This document shows positions 35,064-44,743 of a DNA stretch of 64,000 bases, one piece after another. The DNA lies in contig NZ_LN851186.1 in assembly GCF_001243895.1 (NCBI RefSeq), positions 3,640,735 through 3,704,734 of the forward strand, read 5' to 3'. Source of the DNA: Bacillus testis (GTDB taxonomy: Bacteria > Bacillota > Bacilli > Bacillales > DSM-1321). Positions within the stretch are counted from its first letter, which is position 1, and each line of letters begins with the position of its first letter. Both the position numbers and the translations under genes were made by a program. A model generated the notes under the pieces. That model searched no databases. It worked only from the letters and a program-made list of their open reading frames with translations, and was not told where the DNA came from.

Positions 35064-35953
35064 TATCTTAAGAAATCCATCAGCGATGGCTGCATGATCT
35101 TGGCACCTACTCCAAGAGCAGCCCGGTGTACCGCTTCTTGCATGGTCAAATCCATGATGACTTTCTCCACTTCCACATTTTCATTATCAGAGAGTATTTG
35201 AGTGGAGATGACTTCTTGGCTATTTAAACGGTCATCCATCAGCTCTACCCTGTTTTGCTTTGCCCCGACATTTGCACGTGCGGTTAGAAACTTATCAATT
35301 TGCTTATCGATTTCAGACAAATGACCACTTATAGTCGATTCACTGGAATTGGTATCCTTTAAATCATTGATCAAGCTCTGCAATGGGTCATTATCGCCGT
35401 TTGCTGTTAACTCCTGGAATAAATCTTTTCCCGGTGTATTCAAAGGTAATGTGATACCGGGGAACACTTCCAAATTAATCGATTGCTGATCCGTGCTGCC
35501 TTCATAAAACCCATCCTTAGTAGGCGCTTTTTGTGTATTCACACCATTGAAAATAAATTTGCCGCCGATTTGTGTATCCGCAATATTGCCGATTTGTTCT
35601 TTCAATTGTTCAATCTCTGTGGCGACATAAGAACGCTGATTGCTCTCCAGTGAACCGTTGCTTGCTTCAACTGTCAATTCACGGATTTTCTGCAATGCCA
35701 ACACGGCTTGATTAAGGGCATCGTCCGTGCTGTCCACCCATGTTTTCACTTCACCGATGTTCTGTTGGTACTGCTGGATATTATTCAAGTCGCTGCGGTA
35801 TCCCATCGCGCGCATGGCGGCAACAGGATCATCCGAAGGCTTGGAAAATTTCTTGCCCGTTGAAATCTGTTCATCCAATTGCGCCAATTTGCTGTAGCTA
35901 TCACTAATATGGCGCAACGTGTTATTGCTGATCATCGATTGTGTGACACGCAT
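35063..35953 (-). CDS. flgL: hook-filament junction protein FlgL (HAP3)
   Basis: A 296-residue junction protein related to flagellin. The N-terminus MRVTQSMISNNTLRHISDSY and ISTGKKFSKPSDDPVAAMRA, and the C-terminus VEKVIMDLTMQEAVHRAALG, are typical. It lies 14 bases after flgK and forms the adaptor between FlgK and the filament. Confidence 0.95.
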   Translation of the reverse strand: MRVTQSMISNNTLRHISDSYSKLAQLDEQISTGKKFSKPSDDPVAAMRAMGYRSDLNNIQQYQQNIGEVKTWVDSTDDALNQAVLALQKIRELTVEASNGSLESNQRSYVATEIEQLKEQIGNIADTQIGGKFIFNGVNTQKAPTKDGFYEGSTDQQSINLEVFPGITLPLNTPGKDLFQELTANGDNDPLQSLINDLKDTNSSESTISGHLSEIDKQIDKFLTARANVGAKQNRVELMDDRLNSQEVISTQILSDNENVEVEKVIMDLTMQEAVHRAALGVGAKIMQPSLMDFLR

Positions 35954-35967
35954 TCCTCTTCATCTCC

Positions 35968-37563
35968 TTAACGTCCGACGACGCCCATGCCATTGATAAT
36001 CTTATCCAGCATTTCGTCAATCATGGTAATGTTCCGCGCGCTTGCATTATAGGCATGTTGGAATTTGATCATATTGACCATTTCTTCATCAAGCGATACT
36101 TCGCTGACAGACTGGCGGCGTTCTTCGACAGAAGCAGCAATTGTCGAGGCATTCTTCAAATTCTGCTGGGCGCTTTTCGACTCGACCCCAAGCTTGCCGA
36201 TGATGCCTGCATAATAGCTGTCCATGTTTCCAGTCAGCGTATCCGGCTTCGTCTCCGTCCCATTATAAATTGAATACTCCGAGAAGCTTAGTTTCTTTAT
36301 ATTAGCCAGCTTCTGTGCATTTTGATTATCTCCAGATTTGCCGCTCGTCCCACCGGCAGCTATCGTACTTGGATTATCTATGATGGATGCCTTTACTTTA
36401 ATTGTTTGGGCAGCATTTTCTTTATTCAATCCTTCAAAGAAGTCTCCGCCCTGTATATTTGTGTTGGTTCCATCATCCAAAATATAGCCTTGGCTATGGA
36501 TTGCATTAAATTCTTTTCCGAATGCATAAGCCATATCATTCAGCTTTTTCAGCATATCCGGGAAACTCCCTTTAACCCCGCCATCCTCATAGCCGTATGC
36601 TTGAATGATGGCTGATAACTCACCGGATTTACCGAAATCTTTTGCTGAAATCTCTACAGATTTAGCTGAATTAGCGGAATCCGTCATAACTATTTTATCG
36701 ACTGAGCCTTCTAGATTTTCCGGGGTGATGCTGAATTGTTTGTAACCGCCATTTCCTTTCGTACTCGCTTCAATCAAATTGATAGGAGGTACAGATGATT
36801 TCCCATCATCTTTTACCAATTCAATATTGTACAAACCATCTGCTTGCGGCAGGGCATTTCCATATTGTGTAGGTTGGACGCGAGTGACATTGATATTGAC
36901 CATACTGGACAATTGGTCAACCAATGCATCACGTTGATCATATAAGTCATTTGGCAACATGCCATGCGGTTCAACTTCTGAAATTTTTCGATTAAGCTCA
37001 GCTATACTTTTGATGGCCTCATTGATTTCTGTCGTCTTGACGCTTATTTGATTGCCCAGGTCTGTTTGAACTCGGGTCAATGAATTATAGTAATAATTGA
37101 ACGTATCGGCTACCATTTGGCCGGTGGATGCTACGACATCACGTGCGCCGCTGTTTTCCGTATTAGCCGCAAGCGTCTGCAATGAGTTCCAGAACTTGTC
37201 CATGGTGCTTTGCAAACCACTTGTCGAAGGTTCATTCATGATTTGTTCCATCTTGCCAAGGGCATCACTAAGTCCGTTATAATAACCGACACTATTATTT
37301 TGTTGGCGAATTTGCTGGTCAAGGAAAGAATCTCTCACTCTCTCAATGCTTCCAGTCGTTACCCCCGTCCCAATCTGACCAGGAATCCCTGGCCGGTTCA
37401 TGCCGCTGTATGGATAGGAATCCGTCTGCACCATATTGGCCCGTTGCCTTGTATATCCCGGCGTATTCGCATTAGAAATATTATTCCCGGTTACATATAA
37501 TACCCCTTGCTGCGTGAACATGCCGCGTTTGGCTGTTTCTAAACCCATGAAGGTTGAACGCAT
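35968..37563 (-). CDS. flgK: hook-associated protein FlgK (HAP1)
   Basis: A 531-residue junction protein. The N-terminus FMGLETAKRGMFTQQGVLYV and TGNNISNANTPGYTRQRANM is the flagellar rod/hook-family motif; the C-terminus EVSLDEEMVNMIKFQHAYNA and SARNITMIDEMLDKIING is the matching D0 helix. The central part (about 230-430) is variable. It is preceded by flgN and followed by flgL. Confidence 0.96.
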   Translation of the reverse strand: MRSTFMGLETAKRGMFTQQGVLYVTGNNISNANTPGYTRQRANMVQTDSYPYSGMNRPGIPGQIGTGVTTGSIERVRDSFLDQQIRQQNNSVGYYNGLSDALGKMEQIMNEPSTSGLQSTMDKFWNSLQTLAANTENSGARDVVASTGQMVADTFNYYYNSLTRVQTDLGNQISVKTTEINEAIKSIAELNRKISEVEPHGMLPNDLYDQRDALVDQLSSMVNINVTRVQPTQYGNALPQADGLYNIELVKDDGKSSVPPINLIEASTKGNGGYKQFSITPENLEGSVDKIVMTDSANSAKSVEISAKDFGKSGELSAIIQAYGYEDGGVKGSFPDMLKKLNDMAYAFGKEFNAIHSQGYILDDGTNTNIQGGDFFEGLNKENAAQTIKVKASIIDNPSTIAAGGTSGKSGDNQNAQKLANIKKLSFSEYSIYNGTETKPDTLTGNMDSYYAGIIGKLGVESKSAQQNLKNASTIAASVEERRQSVSEVSLDEEMVNMIKFQHAYNASARNITMIDEMLDKIINGMGVVGR

Positions 37564-37596
37564 TGTATTTCCCCCGTTCTTGTTCGGTTACGATTG

Positions 37597-38082
37597 TTAT
37601 GCTTGTGAATCAAATAGGCTCCGTTTCATGTGCTGGCCGCCGTTGTTGGCCGGTTTATTGTAATTGTAGTTTGCTTCCTGCGGCCGTAGCATATCGAGTG
37701 TCAAATTGACGTATTGCAGGGAAGAATAAATCAGCTGCTGATTCAGGTGATTGGCATCCTTCAATTGCTGTGTGAGCTCCAATAATTGCTCGCGTTGCTT
37801 TTTCAATAGATCGCTCTGGCCGTCTTCACTTTGGGCGATGACATCCATCAGACTTGGCGTTGTGTGGTCTTGGTGATCCATGAGGAGAGCGACTTCCTTT
37901 AGCCGTTCATTTTCAATCTGAGTGATTGCCTTGATATGCTTTTGCTCTTCATTCATCAGCTTTTCAAGCACATCGATGTTGTTGGTTTTGATGGCTTCGG
38001 TCTTCTGGTTGGCCAGTTTCAACAAGGAACGGTGGAGCTTGATCAATGTGTCCAAGTGCTGGATGAGTGCTGTACTGCCCAT
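37597..38082 (-). CDS. flgN: FlgN-type chaperone for FlgK/FlgL (YvyG)
   Basis: A 161-residue, largely helical protein (LIQHLDTLIKLHRSLLKLAN, KTEAIKTNNIDVLEKLMNEE) of the FlgN family, which guards junction proteins before export. Its position directly before flgK supports this. The C-terminal tail (NYNYNKPANNGGQH) is polar and probably disordered. Confidence 0.88.
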   Translation of the reverse strand: MGSTALIQHLDTLIKLHRSLLKLANQKTEAIKTNNIDVLEKLMNEEQKHIKAITQIENERLKEVALLMDHQDHTTPSLMDVIAQSEDGQSDLLKKQREQLLELTQQLKDANHLNQQLIYSSLQYVNLTLDMLRPQEANYNYNKPANNGGQHMKRSLFDSQA

Positions 38083-38113
38083 GAGTGGCCTCCTTCGAGA
38101 TTTGCTTTATGTC

Positions 38114-38137
38114 AGAAGGGGCTTTTTAGCCCCTTCT
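38114..38137. other. stem-loop between flgM and flgN
   Basis: AGAAGGGGC and GCCCCTTCT form a perfect nine base-pair stem directly after the flgM stop. There is no T run on the transcribed strand, so it may be a processing or stability element rather than a terminator. Confidence 0.6.
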
Positions 38138-38404
38138 TTATTTATTTTTCGAGTAAAAATCCAATAGGCTTTTCGCCGTAGCTTTCGGATCGACTTGATA
38201 CGTGCCGTTCTGGATGGAGACTTTGATGTCCTGTACGCGTTCCTGGCGTTGTGCCACGATTTGTGAGGACTGCTGCATTTCTTTTGCTGTTGAGGAAATT
38301 TCGATTTTGTCTTTTTGATAAGTGGACTGTTTCAGTTCATCTAATTTATTGATGTTCTTTTTATATGGATTCATTCCGGCCGGGCCAACTTGATTGATTT
38401 TCAA
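38138..38404 (-). CDS. flgM: anti-sigma-D factor FlgM
   Basis: 88 residues, exactly the B. subtilis length, starting at TTG 38404 (LKINQVGPAGMNPYKKN read with initiator Met) with AGGGGA six bases upstream; the frame from 38434 adds ten residues not found in FlgM. The C-terminal part (KDIKVSIQNGTYQVDP-like QDIKVSIQNGTYQVDPKATA) is the sigma-binding helix region. It holds SigD inactive until the hook is complete. A SigD-type promoter precedes it, giving feedback control. Confidence 0.92.
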   Translation of the reverse strand: MKINQVGPAGMNPYKKNINKLDELKQSTYQKDKIEISSTAKEMQQSSQIVAQRQERVQDIKVSIQNGTYQVDPKATAKSLLDFYSKNK

Positions 38405-38451
38405 TTGAATTCCCCTCGCTTTCATTAACCGCATCTTTTTGTTTATTAATA

Positions 38452-38476
38452 GTATCGGCTCATTCTTCTGAGTTTG
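38452..38476 (-). promoter_or_regulatory. candidate SigD promoter of flgM
   Basis: Minus-strand CAAA (38476-38473), 13 bases, GCCGATAC (38459-38452), close to the sigma-D consensus. It lies about 50 bases upstream of flgM. Confidence 0.62.
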
Positions 38477-38507
38477 TATGTTATTTTATCATTTTCCTAT
38501 TAGCTAT

Positions 38508-38936
38508 TCACTTATTGGGGTGGCTGTTTTCTTTGACGTGATAGGTCAGGCGCTTATCGCGTTCCTGGATTTCCTGCTTTCGCCGTTCTTCGTCTTTAAA
38601 AAGCTGCAGTTCGCTTTTCAATGACGTTGAACAGGAAACGCAGAGTCGCCCTTCGCGGATCATGCCGCCGCATCGCTCGCATTTATAGCCCAGATTCGGG
38701 AACTGCGCCAGCTTCAGCCGGCCGTTGCGGATGAACTTGATGATCAGTTCTTCCTCGACGCCGGTTGCTTCGATTACCTGCTGCATGGCTGCCGTGCGGT
38801 TTTCTCGCTTGCGTATATATTGGTAGACTAATTCGAACAGCTTTTCCTCTTCTTTATAGCAGCTATCGCATACATCGCGGAATGTTGTCTGGATAAATAA
38901 GCTGTCGCATCTTGGGCAATTCATTAGATCTCCCAT
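38508..38936 (-). CDS. yvyF: flagellar-operon zinc-ribbon protein YvyF
   Basis: A 142-residue protein with an N-terminal CPRCDSLFIQTTFRDVCDSC and a central CERCGGMIREGRLCVSC, two four-cysteine zinc ribbons, and a charged C-terminal helix. It matches the YvyF/TIGR03826 family found between comFC and flgM. Function is unknown. AAAGGGGAA before ATG 38936 favours this start; ATG 38924 is also possible. Confidence 0.85.
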   Translation of the reverse strand: MGDLMNCPRCDSLFIQTTFRDVCDSCYKEEEKLFELVYQYIRKRENRTAAMQQVIEATGVEEELIIKFIRNGRLKLAQFPNLGYKCERCGGMIREGRLCVSCSTSLKSELQLFKDEERRKQEIQERDKRLTYHVKENSHPNK

Positions 38937-38969
38937 GTTTATTCCCCTTTCAGTTGCTTTTATTCGTAT

Positions 38970-39662
38970 CTATCTAGCAACCGTTAGTGAATGGACGCTG
39001 CTTGCACCTGACTCCAATAGTATTTCGGCTGCGTGACGTAGAGTACTTCCTGTAGTATAAATATCGTCTACCAACACGATTTGTTTACCTTCAATCGGAC
39101 TACTACTTTTGAACTGAAAAATCTGCGGCAGCTCCAGCCTTTGCCGGCGCGTTTTTTTCGATTGTTTTTCGCTGTGGATCCGTGCCAGCAAGTGAACCGG
39201 CTTGCATCCTGCTTTCAGGATCAATTGTTCACTTTGATTGAAGCCTCTTTCCATCAGTCGTTCATCGCTTAACGGAATCGGGACAATCAATGCTTCCTTA
39301 TAAACGCTGAGGCATTTCTTCAGCGGTCCGGCAAACACTTCAGCAAGTGCCGTATCGCCGCGGTATTTATAGAGGGCAATCAGCTCTTTCATAAAGTCAT
39401 TATAGTGATAGAGAGACGTATTTTTGCCCAATATGCCTTTCCATCTACCATCCTGTTCCCAACGGCTGCAATCTTGGCATAAGACTTCTGCCGTCGGCAA
39501 TTCCCTTGAACAAATACTGCATGTAGTCCCGCTGATTGGTGCCAACTTGCCTTCGCAGCTTGTGCATAGCAGGGGTTTTTGATAGCTCCACGAAAACGTG
39601 GCCCATGAATAGGAAGCCATCATCGGCGTGCTGCAATAGAGACAGAGATTGGACTTAAACAT
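38970..39662 (-). CDS. comFC: competence protein ComFC, phosphoribosyltransferase-like
   Basis: About 230 residues. An N-terminal zinc finger (CLYCSTPMM ... CTSCEGKL ... CSICSRELP ... CQDC) precedes a type I PRTase domain with VPIPLSDERLMERGFNQSE and the PRPP loop IVLVDDIYTTGSTLR. ComFC acts with the ComFA helicase in taking transforming single-stranded DNA into the cytosol. ATG 39662 has GGGG upstream and overlaps comFA by 8 bases. The usual comFB between comFA and comFC is absent. Confidence 0.93.
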   Translation of the reverse strand: MFKSNLCLYCSTPMMASYSWATFSWSYQKPLLCTSCEGKLAPISGTTCSICSRELPTAEVLCQDCSRWEQDGRWKGILGKNTSLYHYNDFMKELIALYKYRGDTALAEVFAGPLKKCLSVYKEALIVPIPLSDERLMERGFNQSEQLILKAGCKPVHLLARIHSEKQSKKTRRQRLELPQIFQFKSSSPIEGKQIVLVDDIYTTGSTLRHAAEILLESGASSVHSLTVAR

Positions 39663-41028
39663 CAATCATTCCCCTTTCCGCCGCTTCTTTGTTCATGGTT
39701 TCGATCTGGCGGACAGCGCGCTTCATCGCCCATGTTTTCCCGTAATGAAAGAAGACGATGTCGCCTGTGGGATAGTCTGCTTTCCTCCCGACCCTGCCGG
39801 CGATTTGCACAAGCGCACTCTCTGTGAAAATACCTTCTTCTGCTCCGACGACTGCTGCATGCAGACGGGGAATAGTCACACCCCGTTCAAGAATGGTGGT
39901 TGTCATCAGGCCAAGCACTTTTCCTTCACGCAATGCCTGCACCTTTTCTTTCCGCTTAGGGTCTTCCGAATGGACACTCATCAATTCTGGGTAGTCTTGT
40001 TGAAAGAAAGGCAAACAAGCATTCATGATTTCGATATGGGGGAAAAATAATAGAAACGGCGTTTGGGAGGCAAGTTTTTCTCTGTACCATTCTTGGATGG
40101 GAACCGGTATGTTCTGCAGGGAAAATGCTTTTTTCCAGTTGCCGCACCACTGATAACGCGGCACAGGGATTGGATGGCGATGAAAGCGGGCGGGAATAGT
40201 CGCACAGTGGATGGTGTTGGCGGCTGCTTGTTTTTGCAGCTCGCGGGAAGGGGTGGCGGTGAGGTAAATAAGTGAAGAGATTGGTTTGCGGCTTCTGGCA
40301 GCTGCATATTGGAGCGCCTGGTCCATACTATAGGGAAAGGCGTCCACTTCGTCAATAACCACCAGATCGAACGCCTCTTGATAGCGAAGCAACTGATGGG
40401 TGGTCGAGACAACCAATTGCGCCAACACATTCTTTTCCTCGCTTCCGCCGTAAAGCGACGCAATGGTGACGGAAGGAAAGGCTTGCTTCAGGCGCGGCGC
40501 CAGTTCGAGGACAACATCCGTTCTCGGGGTGGCAATGCAGACTCGTTCTCCTTGAGACAATGCAGCGGCAATGCCCGGAAACAACACCTCCGTTTTTCCT
40601 GCTCCACAAACCGCCCAGACCAAGGCCGTCTGCTTCTGCTGTACTGCCCGGACAACCAAATCCGCGGCTGCCTGCTGTCCCGGCGATAATGTTCCTTGCC
40701 ACTGTAGGCATTGTTCATGGAATGGAAAAACAACCGGCGGGCCTGTCCAGTGAATAAGTGTACTGCATGAAGCCACTTTACCCATCATAATGCAGTTCCG
40801 GCAATAGGCGCATTCCTTTCCGCAACGGGCGCAATGGTGTGAGGCAAAACGGTTGGAATCACGGTTGCCGCAGCGCTGGCATGTGAGCCGGCCATTCATC
40901 TTGGCCAGTCCAGCTGTTTGTTGGATGATTTTTTGTTCGAGGGCAGCTTGGAGAGCATCGGGGGATAGATCCGTCAGTTCGGATGCGAGCAGCGTTTTAC
41001 CGCATAGCTGTGATTGAAGGTCTTTCAT
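39655..41028 (-). CDS. comFA: DNA uptake helicase ComFA
   Basis: About 457 residues. A four-cysteine zinc motif region (CQRCGNRDSNRF, CARCGKECAYCRNC) is followed by a superfamily 2 DEAD-box helicase: Walker A AVCGAGKTEVLFPG, DEVD in LVVIDEVDAFPY, motif III YLTATPS, and motif VI VQIAGRVGRKADYPTG. It powers import of transforming DNA. ATG 41028 with AAAGGAG 12 bases upstream is preferred to GTG 41055, which has no ribosome site. It overlaps comFC directly. Confidence 0.94.
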   Translation of the reverse strand: MKDLQSQLCGKTLLASELTDLSPDALQAALEQKIIQQTAGLAKMNGRLTCQRCGNRDSNRFASHHCARCGKECAYCRNCIMMGKVASCSTLIHWTGPPVVFPFHEQCLQWQGTLSPGQQAAADLVVRAVQQKQTALVWAVCGAGKTEVLFPGIAAALSQGERVCIATPRTDVVLELAPRLKQAFPSVTIASLYGGSEEKNVLAQLVVSTTHQLLRYQEAFDLVVIDEVDAFPYSMDQALQYAAARSRKPISSLIYLTATPSRELQKQAAANTIHCATIPARFHRHPIPVPRYQWCGNWKKAFSLQNIPVPIQEWYREKLASQTPFLLFFPHIEIMNACLPFFQQDYPELMSVHSEDPKRKEKVQALREGKVLGLMTTTILERGVTIPRLHAAVVGAEEGIFTESALVQIAGRVGRKADYPTGDIVFFHYGKTWAMKRAVRQIETMNKEAAERGMIDV

Positions 41029-41093
41029 GTATTGAATCAGCTCCTTTCCCCACACAATTCGACAAAAGGCTAGTTGTTTCCTTTAGATAGGCA

Positions 41094-41125
41094 CAAAAAA
41101 AGCCGCCCTAAAAAGGACAGCTTCT
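41094..41125 (-). terminator. terminator of the degV-type gene
   Basis: Minus-strand AAGCTGTCC and GGGCGGCTT pair around TTTTTA, followed by a run of seven T. Confidence 0.88.
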
Positions 41126-41130
41126 GTATC

Positions 41131-41973
41131 TTACTTCTTATACCAACCCATGCCCAACGCGCCTTCCCCTAAATGGGTGCCGATGACCGGGCCGAAATAG
41201 CTCAGTTCAAAGTTCACATTCGGGAAGCGGGCTGCCAGTTCTTCCATCCATTCACGCGCATCGCTTTCACGGTTGGCGTGGATGATGACGGCTTCTATCG
41301 GTTCGCCTGATTTTGCATCTTCCTCCAAAAGATCCACGATTCGCTTCAGCGCTTTTTTGCTTGTGCGGATTTTTTCGAAAGGAACGATCATTTTATCCTG
41401 GAAATGCAGGATTGGCTTCACCTTCAACAGACTGCCGATGATGGCTTGGGCACTGCCCAAACGTCCGCCTCTTTGCAGATGGTTCAAGTCGTCCACCATG
41501 AAATAAGCTCTGACGCTTTTCTTGATTTCCTCCAGGCGCTCTATAATTTGCTCAGGAGTGGCACCGTTTTGGGCCATTTTTGCCGCTTCAATGACATAGA
41601 AGCCTTGGACACTACAGGAAATTTCGGAGTCGAAGCAGTGGACCTCGATTTCTTCGACCATGTCCCCGGCTGCTACTGCTCCTTGGAAAGTGCCGCTGAT
41701 GCCGCTCGATAAGTGGATACTTACAACTGCATCATACTCTTTTGCTAGCTCGGAAAATGTTTCGACGAATAAACCGATTGGAGGCTGAGAGGTAGTGGGC
41801 AATTTTTCTTCTTTCTTTACTTCTTCATAAAATTCATCTGCTCTTATGTCAATTTCTTCTCTGTAAGTTTCGTTTCCAAATACAACACTTAGGGGAACCA
41901 TATGTATATTCAACTGTTCACGCAAGGTTTTCGGGATGTACGCCGTACTATCCGTCAGAACTGCCGTTTTCAT
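41131..41973 (-). CDS. yviA: DegV-family fatty-acid-binding protein (YviA)
   Basis: About 280 residues. The N-terminus MKTAVLTDSTAYIPKTLREQ and the motifs LPTTSQPPIGLFVE and SIHLSSGISGTF are diagnostic of DegV proteins, which bind fatty acids and serve as FakB-type partners of a fatty acid kinase. ATG 41973 gives the conserved N-terminus; the open frame runs 104 codons further upstream but that part is unlike DegV and crosses the degU terminator. Location between comFA and degU agrees with B. subtilis yviA. Confidence 0.92.
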   Translation of the reverse strand: MKTAVLTDSTAYIPKTLREQLNIHMVPLSVVFGNETYREEIDIRADEFYEEVKKEEKLPTTSQPPIGLFVETFSELAKEYDAVVSIHLSSGISGTFQGAVAAGDMVEEIEVHCFDSEISCSVQGFYVIEAAKMAQNGATPEQIIERLEEIKKSVRAYFMVDDLNHLQRGGRLGSAQAIIGSLLKVKPILHFQDKMIVPFEKIRTSKKALKRIVDLLEEDAKSGEPIEAVIIHANRESDAREWMEELAARFPNVNFELSYFGPVIGTHLGEGALGMGWYKK

Positions 41974-42138
41974 AAGTAGTACCTGCCTTATTATCATTTT
42001 CTCTATATCAATTATATTAACCATTTTATATGAAAAGTGGTTGTTTTGCATTAAAATGTTATACCCTATATATATTCTGCTTCCATTATGGGCTTTTATA
42101 TGCCTTTTTACACCTAGGGGCAGTTCACGCTTCATATA

Positions 42139-42174
42139 AAAAAAAGAGATGCAATTAACTTCAATCGCATCCCA
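42139..42174 (-). terminator. terminator of degSU
   Basis: Minus-strand GATGCGATT and AATTGCATC pair around GAAGTT, followed by TCTTTTTTTT. Confidence 0.9.
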
Positions 42175-42193
42175 TTTGTTCATGTTATATTTC

Positions 42194-42883
42194 TTAGCGG
42201 ACTTCGACCCAGCCGTTCTTGATGGCAAGCACAACTGCCTGCGTCCGGTCATTGACGGCCATTTTTTGGAGAATATTGCTGACATGGTTCTTAACCGTCT
42301 TCTCGGAAATGAACAATGTTTCCCCGATATTACGGTTGCTTTGGCCGTCAGCCAGTAATTGCAGCACTTCGCATTCGCGCCGTGTCAATAAATGCAGCGG
42401 GCGGCGGATTTCGGTTGCCAGATGGGATGAATGCTCATCCGCTGTATCAGAAGCCAGTCTGCGGTATTCGCGGACCAGGTTATGAGTGACTTTCGGATGG
42501 AGGTATGAGCCTCCTTCAGCCACTACCTTGACAGCTTCAATCAGGGCATCGGCGTCCATTTCCTTCAATAGATAGCCGCTGGCGCCTGTCTTAAGTGCAT
42601 GCGTTACATAATTCTCATCATCATGGATGGAGAGGATGATGACCTTTGTATTCGGGAATTGCTGAATCAATTGCTTCGTCGCTTCGATTCCATTCGTGGT
42701 AGGCATATTGATGTCCATTATGACGACATCCGGTCTGTGGCGATCGACTAGATCGATTGCCTCGCTACCGTCATCGCCTTCAGCGACCACTTCAAATGAC
42801 TCTTCAAAATCAAGAATTCGTTTTACCCCTTCACGGAATAGCTGGTGATCGTCTATGATCACAATACTCGTAGTGCTCAACAT
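42194..42883 (-). CDS. degU: response regulator DegU
   Basis: A 229-residue NarL/FixJ-type regulator. The receiver domain contains [18 protein letters not shown], the phosphoacceptor in [15 protein letters not shown] (near Asp56) and the Lys in [13 protein letters not shown]. The C-terminal LuxR helix-turn-helix reads [40 protein letters not shown]. DegU governs degradative enzymes, competence and motility at the transition state. It follows degS by 50 bases. Confidence 0.97.
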   Translation of the reverse strand: MLSTTSIVIIDDHQLFREGVKRILDFEESFEVVAEGDDGSEAIDLVDRHRPDVVIMDINMPTTNGIEATKQLIQQFPNTKVIILSIHDDENYVTHALKTGASGYLLKEMDADALIEAVKVVAEGGSYLHPKVTHNLVREYRRLASDTADEHSSHLATEIRRPLHLLTRRECEVLQLLADGQSNRNIGETLFISEKTVKNHVSNILQKMAVNDRTQAVVLAIKNGWVEVR

Positions 42884-42933
42884 GTTCCACTCCCCTTGTC
42901 TATATCCAGTCCCATTCTTTATAAAGGTATTGC

Positions 42934-44079
42934 TTATGAAATTTCAATCGGCATGGAAATCATGACGACTGTTCCCTTCCCAATACTTGAATCTACTGTT
43001 AGATCACCATTCAGAAGGTCTACACGTTCCATCATGCCGATCAGACCGAATGAACCTTCTTTCTTTGTATCTGGATCAAACCCTTTTCCGTCATCCTTTA
43101 TAACAGCCATTACATGCGATTTATTTATTTCTATCTTCACAGTAATGGTAGATGCCTCAGCGTGCTTGATGGCATTCTGGACCGATTCCTGAATCAGCCT
43201 GAATAAAGCAACCTCCATCTTGGTAGGCAATCGTATGTCTTCACGCAATGAGACAAAGTCAATCTTCAAAGTCTGGTTGTATTCTTCAATATTGCTTAAA
43301 TATTTCCGCAGCGTAGGTACGAGCCCAAGGTCATCCAAAGCCATCGGGCGCAAGTCATAAATAATCCGTCTTACTTCATATAAAGCATTGCGTACCATTT
43401 TTTTCAGGTTCCGGATTTCAACTAACGCTTCTTCGGCCCCTTGTTCTCGGAAGATTCGGTCTATTAAATCTGATCTCATCATGACGTTTGCCATCATTTG
43501 AGCAGGCCCATCATGAATTTCACGCGATAAGCGCTTTCGTTCTTCTTCCTGTGCTTCGATGATTTTGAAGCCAAATTCCTGGCGGCGCTTCGCATCATGC
43601 AATATTTCCCCTACTTGCGCCAAGTCGCTGGTCAAGAAGTTCAAAACAATGCTGATTTGAGAAACAAGATGTTCAGCCCGTTCAATCGTATTCTGCAGGC
43701 CGATCAGCCGGCGCTGAAGATCATCGCGCTTGTGGCGCAGCTGCTTCTCCATCTGCCTGTTCATTTGCAGATCCACCTGTAAGGAATGAGCCACTTCATA
43801 TGCTTCACGGACTTGTGCTTCTGAAAATGTATTAAAATGCATACTGACTTCCGATAGTCGCTTACGGGCCAACCGGGCTTTCCGCTCCAACTGGTCCCCT
43901 TCTTCAATTACCAGAAGCACCATGCTGCGTATATTCTTCAGTTCCTCTAGCAGAGTCTCAAAATCCAGCCTGCTTTGTTCGCCGATATTGAAAATTTCAT
44001 TCTTGCTTGCGCCTACCATATGGATCATTTTTTCTAAAATTGCATCTAACTCTTGGATGTCTACTTTTTTTATGGACAT
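42934..44079 (-). CDS. degS: sensor histidine kinase DegS
   Basis: About 381 residues (B. subtilis 385), with no transmembrane helix, so cytosolic. An N-terminal coiled-coil sensor region (about 1-175, DegS domain) precedes the HisKA_3 box [20 protein letters not shown] with the phosphoryl His, and a GHKL ATPase ([37 protein letters not shown]). ATG 44079 with GGAGG seven bases upstream is the start. It phosphorylates and dephosphorylates DegU. Confidence 0.96.
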   Translation of the reverse strand: MSIKKVDIQELDAILEKMIHMVGASKNEIFNIGEQSRLDFETLLEELKNIRSMVLLVIEEGDQLERKARLARKRLSEVSMHFNTFSEAQVREAYEVAHSLQVDLQMNRQMEKQLRHKRDDLQRRLIGLQNTIERAEHLVSQISIVLNFLTSDLAQVGEILHDAKRRQEFGFKIIEAQEEERKRLSREIHDGPAQMMANVMMRSDLIDRIFREQGAEEALVEIRNLKKMVRNALYEVRRIIYDLRPMALDDLGLVPTLRKYLSNIEEYNQTLKIDFVSLREDIRLPTKMEVALFRLIQESVQNAIKHAEASTITVKIEINKSHVMAVIKDDGKGFDPDTKKEGSFGLIGMMERVDLLNGDLTVDSSIGKGTVVMISMPIEIS

Positions 44080-44643
44080 ACAGATGCCTCCGTCTTCGTC
44101 CAACTCGCACCATGATTTAATCAAAATGCTTTGTTACCGGGTTGATGATCATATACATAGTGAGTCGTCCTCATCATTCTTTTTTTAAAACAACGCCTCA
44201 AGTACTATGTCTATCTTAGTATGGAATTCACCAAAAATACATTGTTTTGCAACCATTTCAAGCAAAAACCAGATAATCGTTCGTTTTTTATCGCTTTCAA
44301 TGATCTCTTTTTCTTGATAAGCTAGTAGATTTATATTGGATTCTATTTATTTTAAACTATTTCACTTTTATTTTTACATATGTCTTTTCTCCTGTTCATT
44401 TCCTGAACAAGTGAGAATTCCAACTTTTCCCCTTTTGCATGACTATTATCATTATACGCTGAATTAAGTTATTTTTAAATAATTTAACACTATCGACGTA
44501 TGTTTTATTATAACAGCTATTTTTCATTGGTATATTAAAGTTTCATTACATCTATTTACCAAACTGTAACAAATTTTACCGCCGGCCGTTTATTATCTTT
44601 CTATATGGATTTCGAGGCTATTTTCTCCTGCTATAATGAATAA
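44080..44643. other. AT-rich divergent region degS/yvyE, no gene seen
   Basis: About 560 bases of AT-rich sequence between divergent degS and yvyE. It must hold the degSU promoter, but no -35/-10 pair stood out. No open frame with a ribosome site was found. Confidence 0.45.
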
Positions 44644-44672
44644 TTGCCCTCTTATAGTCTGAAGATTATAAT
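44644..44672 (+). promoter_or_regulatory. sigma-A promoter of yvyE
   Basis: TTGCCC (44644-44649), 17 bases, TATAAT (44667-44672), about 70 bases before the yvyE start. Confidence 0.75.
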
Positions 44673-44743
44673 GAGAAAGTAAAGAAATGTCTTTTACTAA
44701 GTATATGTATATATGAAAGATTACTTATTGAAGGAGGAAAAGA

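Noticed and set aside
41974..42285. N-terminal extension of the degV-type gene to 42285
   Set aside because: The extension crosses the degU terminator and the degU 3' end in another frame and does not resemble DegV proteins.
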